Origin: Cyanoderma ruficeps
Lineage: Eukaryota > Chordata > Aves > Passeriformes > Timaliidae
Direction of reading: 5' to 3'
Assembly: GCA_008694505.1 (NCBI GenBank)
Contig: VZDJ01007754.1
Location: 47,829,509 to 47,893,508, forward strand
Length of the DNA stretch: 64,000 nt
In this document: piece by piece, positions 1 to 11,333 of the stretch
Numbering within the stretch: position 1 is the first letter of the stretch
Layout: each line of letters starts with the position of its first letter
Notes under the pieces: model-generated
Databases searched by the model: none
What the model was told of the DNA's origin: nothing
The model's input: the letters and a program-made list of their open reading frames with translations, nothing else
Position numbers and translations under genes: made by a program

Positions 1-85
1 GCTGGTATTGTGAGCCAGAACCTACATCTTTTGGGCTTCATGATCTTCTATTAATGTTCATGACAAAGTTACAATGCCAGTTATA

Positions 86-345
86 GTCTCTCTCTCTCTG
101 TATATATATAATATATAATATATAATATATAATCTATAGTCTATGATATACAGTATACAATATATGATATAAAATATACAATATTTAATATATAATATAT
201 AATACACAACACATAATATATAATATAAATATATAATATAAACCTATATCACATATCATATATAATATATGACATATAATGATTATACCTTATATAATAC
301 ATAATATATGATATATAAGAAATATATCATATTTAATGTATATAT
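86..345. repeat. (CT)n followed by degenerate AT-rich microsatellite
   Basis: A short CT run (86-99) leads into about 245 bp made almost only of TATAAT- and ATATAC-like words. This is a decayed dinucleotide repeat with no coding capacity. Confidence 0.95.
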
Positions 346-485
346 TTGGCTTCTGTGGTATTGATTAGACCCTCCGTCATATCAGAGGGGCTTTCAGCTG
401 ATAAATGAAAATGCTGATGATTCTTCAAAGACAGGATTTGGGCTTTTCTCACATCTATTTCTTTCACCCTCTTTTAAATTTGAAA

Positions 486-555
486 CTAAAATGCAATTTT
501 GCTTCTCTGTCTGGGCAGTACTAAAAATGCAATTTTGCTTCTCTGTCTGGGCAGT
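486..555. repeat. 35-bp tandem duplication
   Basis: Two adjacent, unspaced copies of a 35-bp unit beginning CTAAAATGCAATTTTGC (486-520 and 521-555) are nearly identical. The rest of 346-1347 shows nothing I recognise. Confidence 0.95.
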
Positions 556-1347
556 GTAGTAAGAAGGAATATGGAAATCATCAAAAGATTAAATTAATCC
601 TCTAAAAATAAACAAAACAACCCTCACTGCAACTGAGAAAATCCCATAAGGAAGAAATGAGAAAACTGGAGGGAAGCTGGAGGAGTTTCACAGTTTGAAA
701 ACTCCACAAGGTCATAAAACTGGATCAAATACAAGGGAAAAGGGAAATATTTTTATTTTTAGTTGCAGATATTGCATGATTTGCCGTTCATTTACCAGCA
801 GTAGCGAACAGTATGCTGGCATTCCCGTAGTCAGGTTGTCAAAGTGACCTTTTTTTAATGTCACATGTCACAGAATTTCATGTCACACTAAGACAACATG
901 ACAGGACAGAGGCAAGCTTTTCTAATGCTTCCCTTTCACCTTCTCAAAAGTGCTGGCATCCTAAGGAAGAAGATGGGGGTAGGGGATATTCATTGCTTGA
1001 TGATTCAGTGACCACTCTGAAGGGAAAGGTCACGCAGCAGAGCAGCCTGTGCATTATAATTAAAAAAATAATAATAAAAAAAAGGGCCATAAAATTGAAA
1101 TAAAGTGGCAAAACAAGTAGCGGTGCTTCAACATTTGGTGACAAGCACAAACCTGAAATGTCAGGGCTGGTTTGGGGTGTCACTCAGATGCTTTGTGCAG
1201 TTATCACTGTGCCTCTGACAAATGCAAACTCTTTGGAAATGCCCCATTCCAGCTCCAGTTTGCAGCCGGTGACTGTGGGAACACAGAAAGGGCAGGGACT
1301 GTGCAAATAACAGATGCACCCAGGATGGCAAAAATGATCATAAAAAA

Positions 1348-1445
1348 CTTGGTCTAGTGGAGGTGTCCCTCTCCATGGCAGGGAGGTTGGAATTTGACCT
1401 TTAGGGCCCTTTCCAACCCAAATCATTCTGTGTTTCTGTTATTCC
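1348..1445 (+). mobile_element. CR1 LINE 3'-end fragment
   Basis: The sequence resembles the CR1 3' end: TGGTCTAGTGGAGGTGTCCC, a CCATGGCAGGG core, and CCCTTTCCAACCCAAATC before an ATTCTGTG tail. It is a short truncated copy in sense orientation. Positions 1446-2034 show nothing recognised. Confidence 0.85.
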
Positions 1446-2034
1446 TTGAAATCAGCTTTCATGTGTGCCACTGTTGGCGCTGAATGGAATTACAGATAAC
1501 AGATTACAAGAAATTCCATTAATAATTTCTCAATTCTTTTTTTGTTGGTCTTTCTAAAACGGTAGCACTGAAACTACGACATGAAGAAGACCCTTGATTC
1601 GGTACTTCATTTTTCATGTTGGTCATCTCAATGCAATGCACAGCAGAACAGGGTTAAATTAAAAAAAGTTATAATAATAAATTATTCATGCTCTAAATGA
1701 AACAGGCACACAGAGTCATTTTTATCCATGATTCCTCTTATCACTATGGCCCGTTCTTTAGTTAATATAAAAGTAGTTCATAATTCATGCACAGATGCCT
1801 TTTAAATGTGTGTTGTCAAATTCTGGGTGGAAACAGATAAAGCAGAGATATTTTGCTACTGTTTGCTACTGTTTTCCAAACTTAGCTTGGACTATTACAT
1901 TAATTTTCTTCACCAACATCAAAACTTATCCCAATCCACATAAAAAAGGTCAAAGAAAAAAATTTTAAAGATTAACTTCCAAAGAAAACAAGAACTATCC
2001 GATCTTGTTGCTGGTGTTTTCATCAGTGCCCATT

Positions 2035-2116
2035 TCATAGAATGGTTTGTGTTGGAAGGGACCACAAAGGTCATCTCATTCCATCCCCCTGTCATGGGCA
2101 GGGACACCTTAGGAAA
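2035..2116 (-). mobile_element. CR1 LINE 3'-end fragment, antisense
   Basis: CATAGAATGGTTTGTGTTGG and CCTGTCATGGGCAGGGACAC are the reverse complement of the CR1 3' end. The copy is severely truncated. Confidence 0.85.
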
Positions 2117-2154
2117 TTCCAAGAACCTGCCCTAAGTGTACAGTAATTCCATTT

Positions 2155-2335
2155 TCATGAAACCATTGAACGGTTTGGGTTGGAAGAGACTTTTGAAGAT
2201 CCTCCAGTCCAACCCCCAACTTCTTTTCACCAGTTCTTTGACTGAAATTTTCATTCCTTGTTCCCTGTACCTGCTATCACTTCCTTTCCTACACAGTATT
2301 TTGGGATAGTTGCTTAAATGCTTAAGCATTGCCAG
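2155..2335 (-). mobile_element. Diverged CR1-like fragment, antisense
   Basis: The left 60 bp (GGTTTGGGTTGGAAGAGAC and GTCCAACCCCC) match the antisense CR1 3' end. The remainder is weaker and may be an older subfamily. Positions 2336-3934 show no repeat or gene that I can name. Confidence 0.6.
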
Positions 2336-3934
2336 AGCAGAAGCATGGAGATGTTTTTAAAGCACAACAACTGGCTTCCTGCTGGTTTGCAAGGAGGGGT
2401 GCCTTCCTACATGTTTATCCTTATTCATCCTGTAATTATAGCAGACTGACTAGAGGAGCTTTTTAAAACACCAAAAAGAACACTTTGCAAGTGTAGCAAA
2501 TAATTTGCAGACCTTCAAGGGAGCAGCTCTAATGTTCTTGATTGGAGTTTGAATTGTGGTGTGGTAGTTTACAAGAAAACCCTCAGAAATATAGTGAATT
2601 TGGATAGGTTTACGAGTTGAGTAATTTGCTTTATTTGGAGCAGGTTTGGCTAGATACAGTTTTTTAAAAATGCCCTTTGCTTTTCTGCATTTTACCTTCA
2701 GCATCTGCATTTCAGTAGAGATTCTGCTTTATTTTGAAACCAGTGGTACACTCTGGAGAAACCAGAGTGTTTATAAAAATTTGCACTGAACTGAAATCCT
2801 TCAGCAGTGGCTCAGCAGGCAGTCGCAGAAGGCTGGATCTGCTTTCAAAAATTTGATTTGAGGAATAGATGTTCTGGGATCCTGGAGGCAGGATCTCAGT
2901 GGGTTGACTGATCTCAGTCCACTGGAGGCCACAGCCTGAGCTGCAGATGAGAAAAGACTGGCAGGAGTCATTGGCAGCAAGAGCTTCTTGAGGTGATTTA
3001 TTATTTTTTTTCTTTCCTTCTGTGCTTGCAACAGTGGGCAGAAAAGCTGATATAATTTAAGAGTTTGGGTATCCATAGGTATGTTCTCTCCAGTTGGACA
3101 AGAAATTTCATGCCTGTCAGGACCATCGTGAAACTGTTCCAGGAATGTTTTATCACACCCTTTGCAGATGGCCGTGCTCTGAATCTGGGTATTTGTTGGA
3201 CAGGTTGCAGAAATACCATTTCAAAATATGTATTTACCCTGGTGCCTGTAAGGAGTTCACACATTCAAACAATGCCTGTCCCTCATCATTTTCATCAGGC
3301 CCTCAGAGCAGGTGCTGAAAAAATCTTGTGTTTTCCAGCCCCACTAAATCAGGGGAGACTTGGCCTTGGAAGATGAGCAAACCAAGACCTAAATCACAAA
3401 ACTGCAACAGCTGTGGCAACCCAAAACAGGACTGAAAAGGTGTTTTCACCTCAGTGCAGAAGCCCAGCAGCCCTCTGAGTGTTAGATTTGAAAGTTCAGG
3501 GTTTGATTAGAGCCTGGGGTGATTTAAAAGAGCCAGCTGTAGATGCAGCCAGACCTGAGTCCTCACTCCTCTGCCTGGTGAGAAGGGTCTGACTTTCCCT
3601 CCTCATTCAGCCTCTCTGTGCCCATCTAAGCCTCAGCTGCCTCAGGGCTTGGATAGGAATTTTGATTGGGCAGGATGTAGGATCTCAAATGGATGATGGA
3701 GTTGTAGCTTCCTGCTTGGAAAATGCAATGCCAATTTTTTCCCGTCTTTGAGTCAATTCCGGTATGATTGTGGATTGTTTCTTAGGTGCCACAATCAAAT
3801 AGTTCATTTCTTGGTGATGTGAGTGATGCCAGCTCAGTTGGAATCCCCTGACATGGGCAAGGGCCTGGAAACTGCCTGTGAGATGTTGTCATCTATAACC
3901 CTATTGCCTCATCTTCCCTCATTGTTTGAACAAT

Positions 3935-4330
3935 CATGGAGTCATGGAGTGGTTTGGGTTGGAAAGGACCTGAAAAATCACCCAGTGCCACCCCCTGCCA
4001 TAGACAGGGACATTTTCCACTGTCCCAGGCTGCTCCAAGCCCTGTCCAGCCTGGCCTTGGATGCTGCCAGGGATCCAGGGGAGCCACAGCTTCCCTGGAC
4101 AGCCTGTGCCAAGGCCTCACCACTCTCACAGGGAGCAATTTTTTCATTATGTCTAATCTAAATTTTCCCTCCTTCACTTGGAGCCCATTCCCCCTTGTCC
4201 TGTCCCTCCAGGCCCATGGGAAAAGTCTCTCTCCATCTTTCCTACAGGTTCCCTTCAGGCCTTGCAAGGCCACACTGAGGTCACCTCAAAACCCTTCCAG
4301 GCTGAACAATCCCCACTTTCCCGGCCTTAA
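3935..4330 (-). mobile_element. CR1 LINE fragment, antisense
   Basis: About 395 bp of antisense CR1: GGTTTGGGTTGGAAAGGAC, GCCATAGACAGGGACA, TCCAGCCTGGCCTTGG, CCACTCTCACAGGGAGC, CCCTTGTCCTGTCCCTCC. The overlapping open frames are by-products of its GC-rich sequence and not genes. Confidence 0.9.
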
Positions 4331-4483
4331 CAATAGAACGCTACATTTGCATTGTAGTTTATAAAACAGAGATTTTCCCTGGCACATTTCTGAGTTTGGG
4401 CAAGGAGGAGCTATAAAATGAAGGTGAGCTCAGGTAGTGTCTTACTGCATGTCTGGGATTCTTACCAGGACAGTCTGTGCAGC

Positions 4484-4519
4484 TGTAAAAGACATAGAAA
4501 TTGTAAAAGACATAGAAAT
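4484..4519. repeat. 18-bp perfect tandem duplication
   Basis: TGTAAAAGACATAGAAAT occurs twice with no spacer and no mismatch. The surrounding 4331-6709 otherwise holds only a T18 run at 4663-4680. Confidence 0.97.
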
Positions 4520-4662
4520 TGGCAAAAAGAACTGTCATTGCATTATGGATTCTGCAGAAGCACTTCCTGGCCAATAATAACCTCTACCATGCTCTCAGGG
4601 ATCCATGTGGGTCCATTTTCCTTTATCCACAACTGTTAGGCAGCTACTACCAGACAAAACTC

Positions 4663-4680
4663 TTTTTTTTTTTTTTTTTT
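4663..4680. repeat. Poly-T tract (T18)
   Basis: Eighteen consecutive T residues. No recognised element abuts the tract, so it may be a simple homopolymer. Confidence 0.95.
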
Positions 4681-6709
4681 CCCTTACAGATGTTAAAATT
4701 TCAGTCATGAAAGTAATCTCTTTGGTACTGCATAAGCAGAGCTTCATGAAATACATATGTACTGTTCCATTTCTCTGTAATAAAAGCATTTCCCAAATAA
4801 CGGTGATGTGCAAAGGAGCAGTGTGCTGCTTTCTGCAGTGTTGTTTTGAGTAATGATATCCAGCAATTCCTCAGTGGCTGAGGCTTTTGCTTCAGTCTTT
4901 TGTAAGGGAGTTTTATGCTCCCAGTTTGAGGATGACAACAAGGCTGCCAGACTCCCAGGAAAAAAGAGCTCAAAGCAGCCACTCCTTTGTGCATTGCCAT
5001 AGCTTGGAGGAAGCTTTAGGCATGGCAGTAAACTAAGCAGAACTGAATTCTGCTGCTTAAAGACGAGGGGCCTGAATCACAAGAAGTGATGAGAGGTAAG
5101 AAAAAGGGGGAAGTTACCTCAGAGGGTCCTAAACCAGTTCTGGCTGCAGCAGGGGAGAAGGCAGAACAAGGTTGGTCCATGCACCACTGAGGTTTTCCCA
5201 ACATCAGGATTGGCAGCAAAAGTTTTGAACAGCCACAGTTTTACACTAAACAGGACTTAAAATATATAGATATTGTGGTCTTGGTCCCAAAGACCCTAAG
5301 ATGCAAATAGACTTTACTAATATTAGTGCTCAAGCATGAAGCAGAGTTGAATTTAGCAATTCTAATTTTCCATGGTGCAGACTTAAGTTGTTGGAAACAA
5401 ATTCATGCTTTGTCACTTCAGTATTTTAATTCTACAAGTGACATGAAAGCAGTTTTCACTCATTATAACATAACTTGGGCTATTCAAATACTTTTTAGTA
5501 TAAAATGTGGAAAAAAATACGGCAGTGAAATTGCACTGTAAAATTTGAACATAACTGCCATTCTCATTCGCTGCCAAAGGTATTTGGATCCTCATTTTGG
5601 CTTATTGCTCTTTTACAGAGGAAAATCAAGCTGAAAATCACATGAATTTCTTCCAATCTCAATTTTTATACGTGTTTTTGCTAAAGGAAAAGGAGTTCAG
5701 AGTCAAGGAAAAAGAAGTTCCCTTACTCCTTACTTTTTGTACATGCATATGTATAGGAATTTGTACTTAAACAGCTGAAAGGCTGTACTGTACTTCATGT
5801 GCCCTTCCTTTTTTCAAGCTTTTAAACTTGTAGCAACCCGTGAGAGGCAGCATGATGTCATTATAATCACAGAACAATTTTCTTCCTACTGGAAAGAAAC
5901 ACGTTGTTCCCCCCTCAGTGAAAGAAAATTGAAGCTTTCAGTGTTGCAAACAAAATAAGATACATCTAAGTTGTTGTTTATCCTTAATTACTGCAGGTCT
6001 CTGAGAGGAAAGAGATGTTGCATTTCAAAAGCAAATATCTTTCCTTAACCTTTGTTTCATTAAAAAAAAACCCCAAACCTGTGGCTTTGGTGTTGTTGCT
6101 CCCCAGCAGCTGCACAGGGGTTGTGTTTGTGAGCCTGTGTGTAGATTTTTGGTTGTGGCTCTCTCAGGAAAGAGGGTTGACTGGTCCCTGGGTGTTTGTG
6201 GGGCAGGGAATCTCCGTACCTGAAGTCCCAAAGTTCCCACCTGGGGTGACACACGATGTCTCATCAGCATTCCAAGCCAGAGCTGGAGTGGGAAAGGGAA
6301 GGGGTTGTGGGAGGTGAATCACTCAGAAGCAAGACAAGATAAAAGGAACATGCTGAGGAGAGCAGAGAGTGGTTTCCTAATGGAGCTGGGAAGGAAATGG
6401 AGCAGCCTGTGGCACCCTCCCTCTGCTCCACCCTTCCTTGGCAGGGCAGGGTGGGGATGTATCTGTTAAATTTCCAGGGAAGAGCAATCCCAGCTGCCTG
6501 CTGTTGCAGGGGACTAAAAAAACACTGTCATCCTTTGCACCAGTGCTCTGTAAGAGATTTACACACATCTGAACCTCTCTGAGGAGCTCAGTTCCATCCC
6601 CAAACCAGGTTTTGCAGACCCTGTGGTTGTTGGCACATGGGGTGTGAGGGGTTGAATCCCCCCTTCTCTTGGGGTAGCTCAGTGTTGTGAGGAAAACTGA
6701 GAGCTGGGA

Positions 6710-7204
6710 TGATACGGTTTGACACGTGGCCAGAGGTTTGTGACTCGTGTGTAAATGCATCAATCCCTGAGGGTCCAGCCCTTGCAGATTGGTTTAGAAT
6801 AATTTCAGCGAGACTGCACTTCAGGGGTGTTTTGTAAAGCAAAAGGTTTAATAAATGAAAAATAGCAAAATAACAAACGTTACAGAAAACAAAAGAAAAG
6901 CCACCCACAGAGAAAACCTCTGACACCCTGCTAGAAACGCTCTATAAAGCCCTCCAGTTCTTTTGTGCTCCTTCCTAAATACCGAGTGTTTTAGGAGGGC
7001 CAATTTGGCTTGCTGCCAATAGGGAGAGGTACAGGATTTGAAGAACAGCAAAAAGATTCAATAGGTTCACTCTTGGCACTGAGCCAATCACTGTCAGAAG
7101 GGTGTGGAACATTCTAGGTAAACTTCTTAAAATGTCTGGAGGTAAATTGAAACCTTTTTCCTTATACAGGAGCACTGGCTGGGGGTGTGGGGTGCATGCC
7201 AACA
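6710..7204 (-). mobile_element. Solo LTR, antisense (TGTTGGCATGC family)
   Basis: On the minus strand the element runs TGTTGGCATGCACC... to ...CCGTATCA, giving TG...CA termini over 495 bp. Left flank CTGGGA and right flank CTGGGC suggest a 6-bp target duplication with one change. A second member lies at 58802-59573, sharing the first 250 bp well (GGTGCATGCCAACA, CTAGGTAAACTTC, GAGCCAAT on the plus strand). No gag, pol or env is present. Family name and exact ends need a library search. Positions 7205-7802 show nothing recognised. Confidence 0.65.
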
Positions 7205-7802
7205 CTGGGCTGTCCACATGGTGATGTTTTGACTGTAAATCACTTCCCCTGGTTTCCTGATGGCTCTGAACTGGAGTTCCAGGTGGGGATGAGACAGCTG
7301 AGACAGAAACACAGAGTTCTCGGTGGACTCCGGTGTTCTCCTGGCCAGAGCAGGTTCCTTTTCATCCAGCATGGGGCATTTGGGATGTTGTCACCATTCC
7401 TTGGCAAAGCACAGCTCCAGCACCTCCAGTTTAGGACATTTGTGTGTTGTATTCCTATGATATGCTCTCCTTGGGCTCAGATTTGTGGTTGGCCACTGAA
7501 AGGTTTTCTGCTGCTCTGAAAATCAGTGATCTGACTCCTGCAGCAGCTGAGCTGCCTTGATTAGAAACTGTACCTCTGAGAAAAGGTTTGATTTCTTTCT
7601 AGGTGGTAGGTGGAAGGTGGTAAGTTTCTCTCAAGTGCAGGTTTCTCTCAAGGAGTTATCTGAGATTTTTATGTGGATGACTGATCTAGAACCTCATAAT
7701 TTGACTTGCTGCTCTCCCTTGATCTCAAAAGGAGACTGGAGAGCTGTCTAACCTCGTCCTTACCACATCAGTTTAATCATTCATTCTCTGTGAACCTGAT
7801 TA

Positions 7803-8056
7803 GGTTTGAGTAGGTTTAGATTGGATATTAGAAAGAAATTCCTCCCTGGGAGGGTGGGGAGGGGCTGGGATGGAATTCCCAGATTTGCTGTGGCTGCCCC
7901 TGGATCCCTGGCAGTGCCCAAGGCCAGGTTGGACATTGGGGCTTGGAGCAGCCTGGGACAGTGGAAGGTGTCCCTGCCCATGGCAGGGGGTAGATTGAGA
8001 TGATCTTTCAGATCCCTTCCAACCCAAATCATTCTGTGGTTCTTTGATTCCATGAT
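7803..8056 (+). mobile_element. CR1 LINE 3' fragment
   Basis: Sense CR1: GATTGGATATTAGAAAGAAA, CAGCCTGGGACAGTGGAAGG, CCCATGGCAGGGGG, CCCTTCCAACCCAAATCATT, then an ATTCTGTGGTTCTTTGATTC tail. It is about 250 bp and 5'-truncated. Confidence 0.93.
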
Positions 8057-8886
8057 GGCATGATTACTTGTTTTCTAGCTGTCAAAAGGGATCACCAGTC
8101 TGGGAACATGTTTCTTTGTGTCTGAAATTAATTTTTACTGAGTGTGTGGGCCCTCATTGTAAGGAGCAGGCGAAGATTAAGAACTTGCTGCTTGTGCAGA
8201 ACAGGAAGGGAGGGCTGTAAACCTGAAAGACAGTGTGCATGAAAGGAGACTGTCTGAAATGTTATTTCAAAGGAGGAAATAAGGCTTATTATCTGCAAAA
8301 ATTAAAACCTACTTGCAGTAAAACCCCTGCAGTTCTGAGCTCCCTCTGCAATGCAAAGCCTGCAGGAAACACTGAACAGGGAGCAGAATTAGGACCTCGG
8401 TGGAAAAAGCTTTCAATCTCTATTCTGAGAGTAGCCATATTAATTAAATCCATAATATGCTTTGTAAAAACCAAAAAGAATCGTGTTGTATCTCAGCCAG
8501 GCCAACAGAGTGACTAGTTTTACATGAAGTGTGAAATTAGGTTTAGTGTGTCTGAATTTTACCTCTGGGGGAAATGTGCTGCAATTGCAAGTTAGTAGGG
8601 CACAGGTCATGGTGTGTGTATTCCAAACTACACAGGGCTGCTGTTCCAGCACTATAATGCTTCTATTTTTGTACTTGCCATGACATACTCAGTTTGCCAA
8701 ATGTACAAGGATCCATCTTCAAATAAAACAAATAGCTCAGCTTGTCAGAAATGTTCCTGTTGTAGAGGTGCTGAATTCAGATTTATGACACAAAACGGCG
8801 AAGTGCTGAATGCAAGAACATGTAATCTCTTGGACCACGTAAATAAATACATTTTGTTTAAATGTGGAACTCAAAAATGTGCCCTC

Positions 8887-8956
8887 ATGATTGCATAGAA
8901 GTGATTTATTTTCCTTGCATTATGATTGCATAGCAGTGATTTATTTTCCTTGCATT
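8887..8956. repeat. 35-bp tandem duplication
   Basis: Two unspaced copies (8887-8921 and 8922-8956) of a unit beginning ATGATTGCATAG and ending TTCCTTGCATT, with one mismatch. Positions 8057-9380 are otherwise featureless to me. Confidence 0.96.
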
Positions 8957-9380
8957 ATATTCAAATTCTGTAAAATTCCTGTGGCATTTGAGCATCATTT
9001 GCTCTTTCTCTGCTTGTGGGAAGTTTTGTTTAGTCAAACAACTGGTTTGCAAAACAACCTATCATGAGATTTGCTCCAGTTTATCACAGTGCCTTGAATA
9101 CTTCTGTTTTACTGAAAATAATCTAAAGTCTACAAGACAACTGCACAGAATTATCTGTTTAAATTTGGCTCATGTTTTAATCCTTTAGAACAGGTAAGAA
9201 TGCCTGACACAATGAGGCAAGGGGCAGGAAAAAAATACTGTAACTAAATTTCCAATTTAAAAAGACACAAAATGGTTTGAATTGTATTTTAATGGGTCTT
9301 TGAACAAGCACTGTTTTGTAATTACAAGCCCAAAACTGCTCAACATATTTAAATGGCATTTTCTTTCATTTTTTCACCTG

Positions 9381-9423
9381 TTTTTTTTTTTTTTTTTTTN
9401 NNNNNNNTTTTTTTTTTTTTTTT
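9381..9423. repeat. Poly-T tract interrupted by an assembly gap
   Basis: A run of T is broken by eight N (9400-9407) and continues as T to 9423. The true length is unknown. Confidence 0.97.
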
Positions 9424-9888
9424 GTCTTGAACTTACAGCTACAGCCCTTTCTTGAAACATGCCTAAAACACAGGAGCTCCACAACCATCCCTACCTTTAA
9501 AAAAAATCAATATTTTTAACAGCTTCCACCATGATGCACCTGCAATTCCAGCCCCAGTCTTGAATTTGGGGTTGGGGGGGAGTGTTTTATTTAACTGGTT
9601 GGTGGAGAGGAGAAGAAGAGGGAATAAAGATTATTTTTGTTATTATTGTCTCTAAACCAGGCTGCAGACCAGGCTTCATTAGGGAGCAAGGAGGTTGGAG
9701 AGAGCTGGCTGCAGCAAGTGACTTGTTGCCTAGTGACACCATCAGACCTATAAACTCCAGTTCTTTTAACCCTCTAAAGTCCAGGACCTGCTGGATCTGA
9801 TTTTTGGGCAATTCCTGTTTTGACCAGCAAAGAATTTGCTTTTTTTAGACAAAAATCCTACTGTACCACTAGATGCCAGTAGGAATCA

Positions 9889-9918
9889 GAGAGAGAGAGA
9901 GAGAGAGACAGAGAGAGG
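9889..9918. repeat. (GA)n microsatellite
   Basis: About 30 bp of GAGAGA with a single CA interruption. The flanks 9424-10311 show no recognised element. Confidence 0.95.
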
Positions 9919-10311
9919 GATGGACAGCTTACAAGTGAAATTAAAAGAAAAATCTTGAATGTGGGGCTGAGATAATTGTTCATGCTCTCTTCCAGCATAA
10001 CTGAACCTGAAAATGCCATTTATATTGCATATAAATACAAATGTGAGGCTGTTTTTGCAGCCAGTGAAAGATGAAGGGAACATCTGTTTTGATTCCTGAT
10101 ATCTTCAGTAGAAGTTTCTCTCTTGGTGAAGTGGGTGATAAATTGTTTTCATGTTTTTTTTGATGCTTGGTCATAATGTGTCCCTTGTTGATGTGGGCTA
10201 ATTTTTTTATTTTTATTTAGAAGTTAAAAAATGCACTCAAACCCCACCTAATGAATGGATGGAATGGACATTTGGTGACAATCGCCAGGGGAAGGTGACA
10301 AGGCAGAGATG

Positions 10312-10432
10312 TTCAGAGAGTCATGGAATATCCTGAGTTGGAAGGGACCCACAAGGATCAGCACAGTCCAACTCCTGTCCCTGCACAGGACACCCCAAAA
10401 TCCCCAAATCCCACCCTGTCCCTGGGAGTGGT
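10312..10432 (-). mobile_element. CR1 LINE fragment, antisense
   Basis: CATGGAATATCCTGAGTTGG, GGGACCCACAAGGATCA, AGTCCAACTCCTGTCCCTGC and CAGGACACCCC are the reverse complement of a CR1 3' end of a different subfamily from the copy at 3.9 kb. Positions 10433-11015 show nothing recognised. Confidence 0.8.
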
Positions 10433-11015
10433 GTTGTATCTCTGCTTCACAGGGATAGTATTTATGAACAATTACCACTGCTAGTTAGGCTGTAACTAAT
10501 AGCAAGAAGTCAGTAATTTTATAGGATTGACTTTCATATAATTTTAACTCAATTAATTCAGGTTTTGGTGGCTTTTTTTTTCCTGTTGACTTTGTTTCAG
10601 TTTTTCTAGGAAGCTGCATTTTGAAAAATCATAGAAATTTGAGAACCAGAGCAAAAGGTTCATACCTCAACTGCTGTGTCTCTGCAGACCAGTGGATTTA
10701 CAAGGGATTTTTACTAACTTTTGCAGCAATTAGATTTGGAAATTCTTTAAATGGAAAATAAAAGTATCAGACTGTTACTGTGAGATCTTTATTGGTAAAA
10801 GCAATGAGGCTTGGAAAAACCTCTCCTGTAGGAAAAATACATACTAGATGAATATAAAAAATTGAAAAATTATGGGTCAAAGGCAAATAAATGTGTTGAT
10901 TGGGACTGTCTTTTGCCAGTCTGTTCCTGTTTCCTGTAGAATATCCAAGTTATACTTTTACTCTTTTCTTCAGGGTAGTGACAATAAGGAACCCAGAGGT
11001 CTTTTGCCCTCAGTG

Positions 11016-11333
11016 GAATCATAGGAACTCAGAATAATTAAAGTTGGAAAAGACTTCCAGGACCATCAAGTCCCAGCTGTGACCCTTCCCCACCTTGTCC
11101 CCAGCCCAGAGCTCTGAGTGCCACCTCCAGCCCTTCCTTGGACACCTCCAGGGATGGGCACTCCAAAGCTCCCTGGGCAGCCCCTGCCAGTGTTTCACAA
11201 CCTTTTCCATGAAGAAATTCCTGCTGATACCCAACCTGAACCTCCTCAGGTCCAGCACCTGCACTGAGATCAACTTCTGTTCTCCATCACCCTCCTTGAG
11301 CCTCCCCCAGCAGGATCCTTTGTCCTGAAGTTT
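11016..11333 (-). mobile_element. CR1 LINE fragment, antisense
   Basis: About 320 bp of antisense CR1 of the same subfamily as those at 18.7 and 45.5 kb: CCACCTTGTCCCCAGCCCAG, CTCTGAGTGCCACCTCCAG, GGGATGGGCACTCCAAA, CATGAAGAAATTCCTGCTG. Confidence 0.88.
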
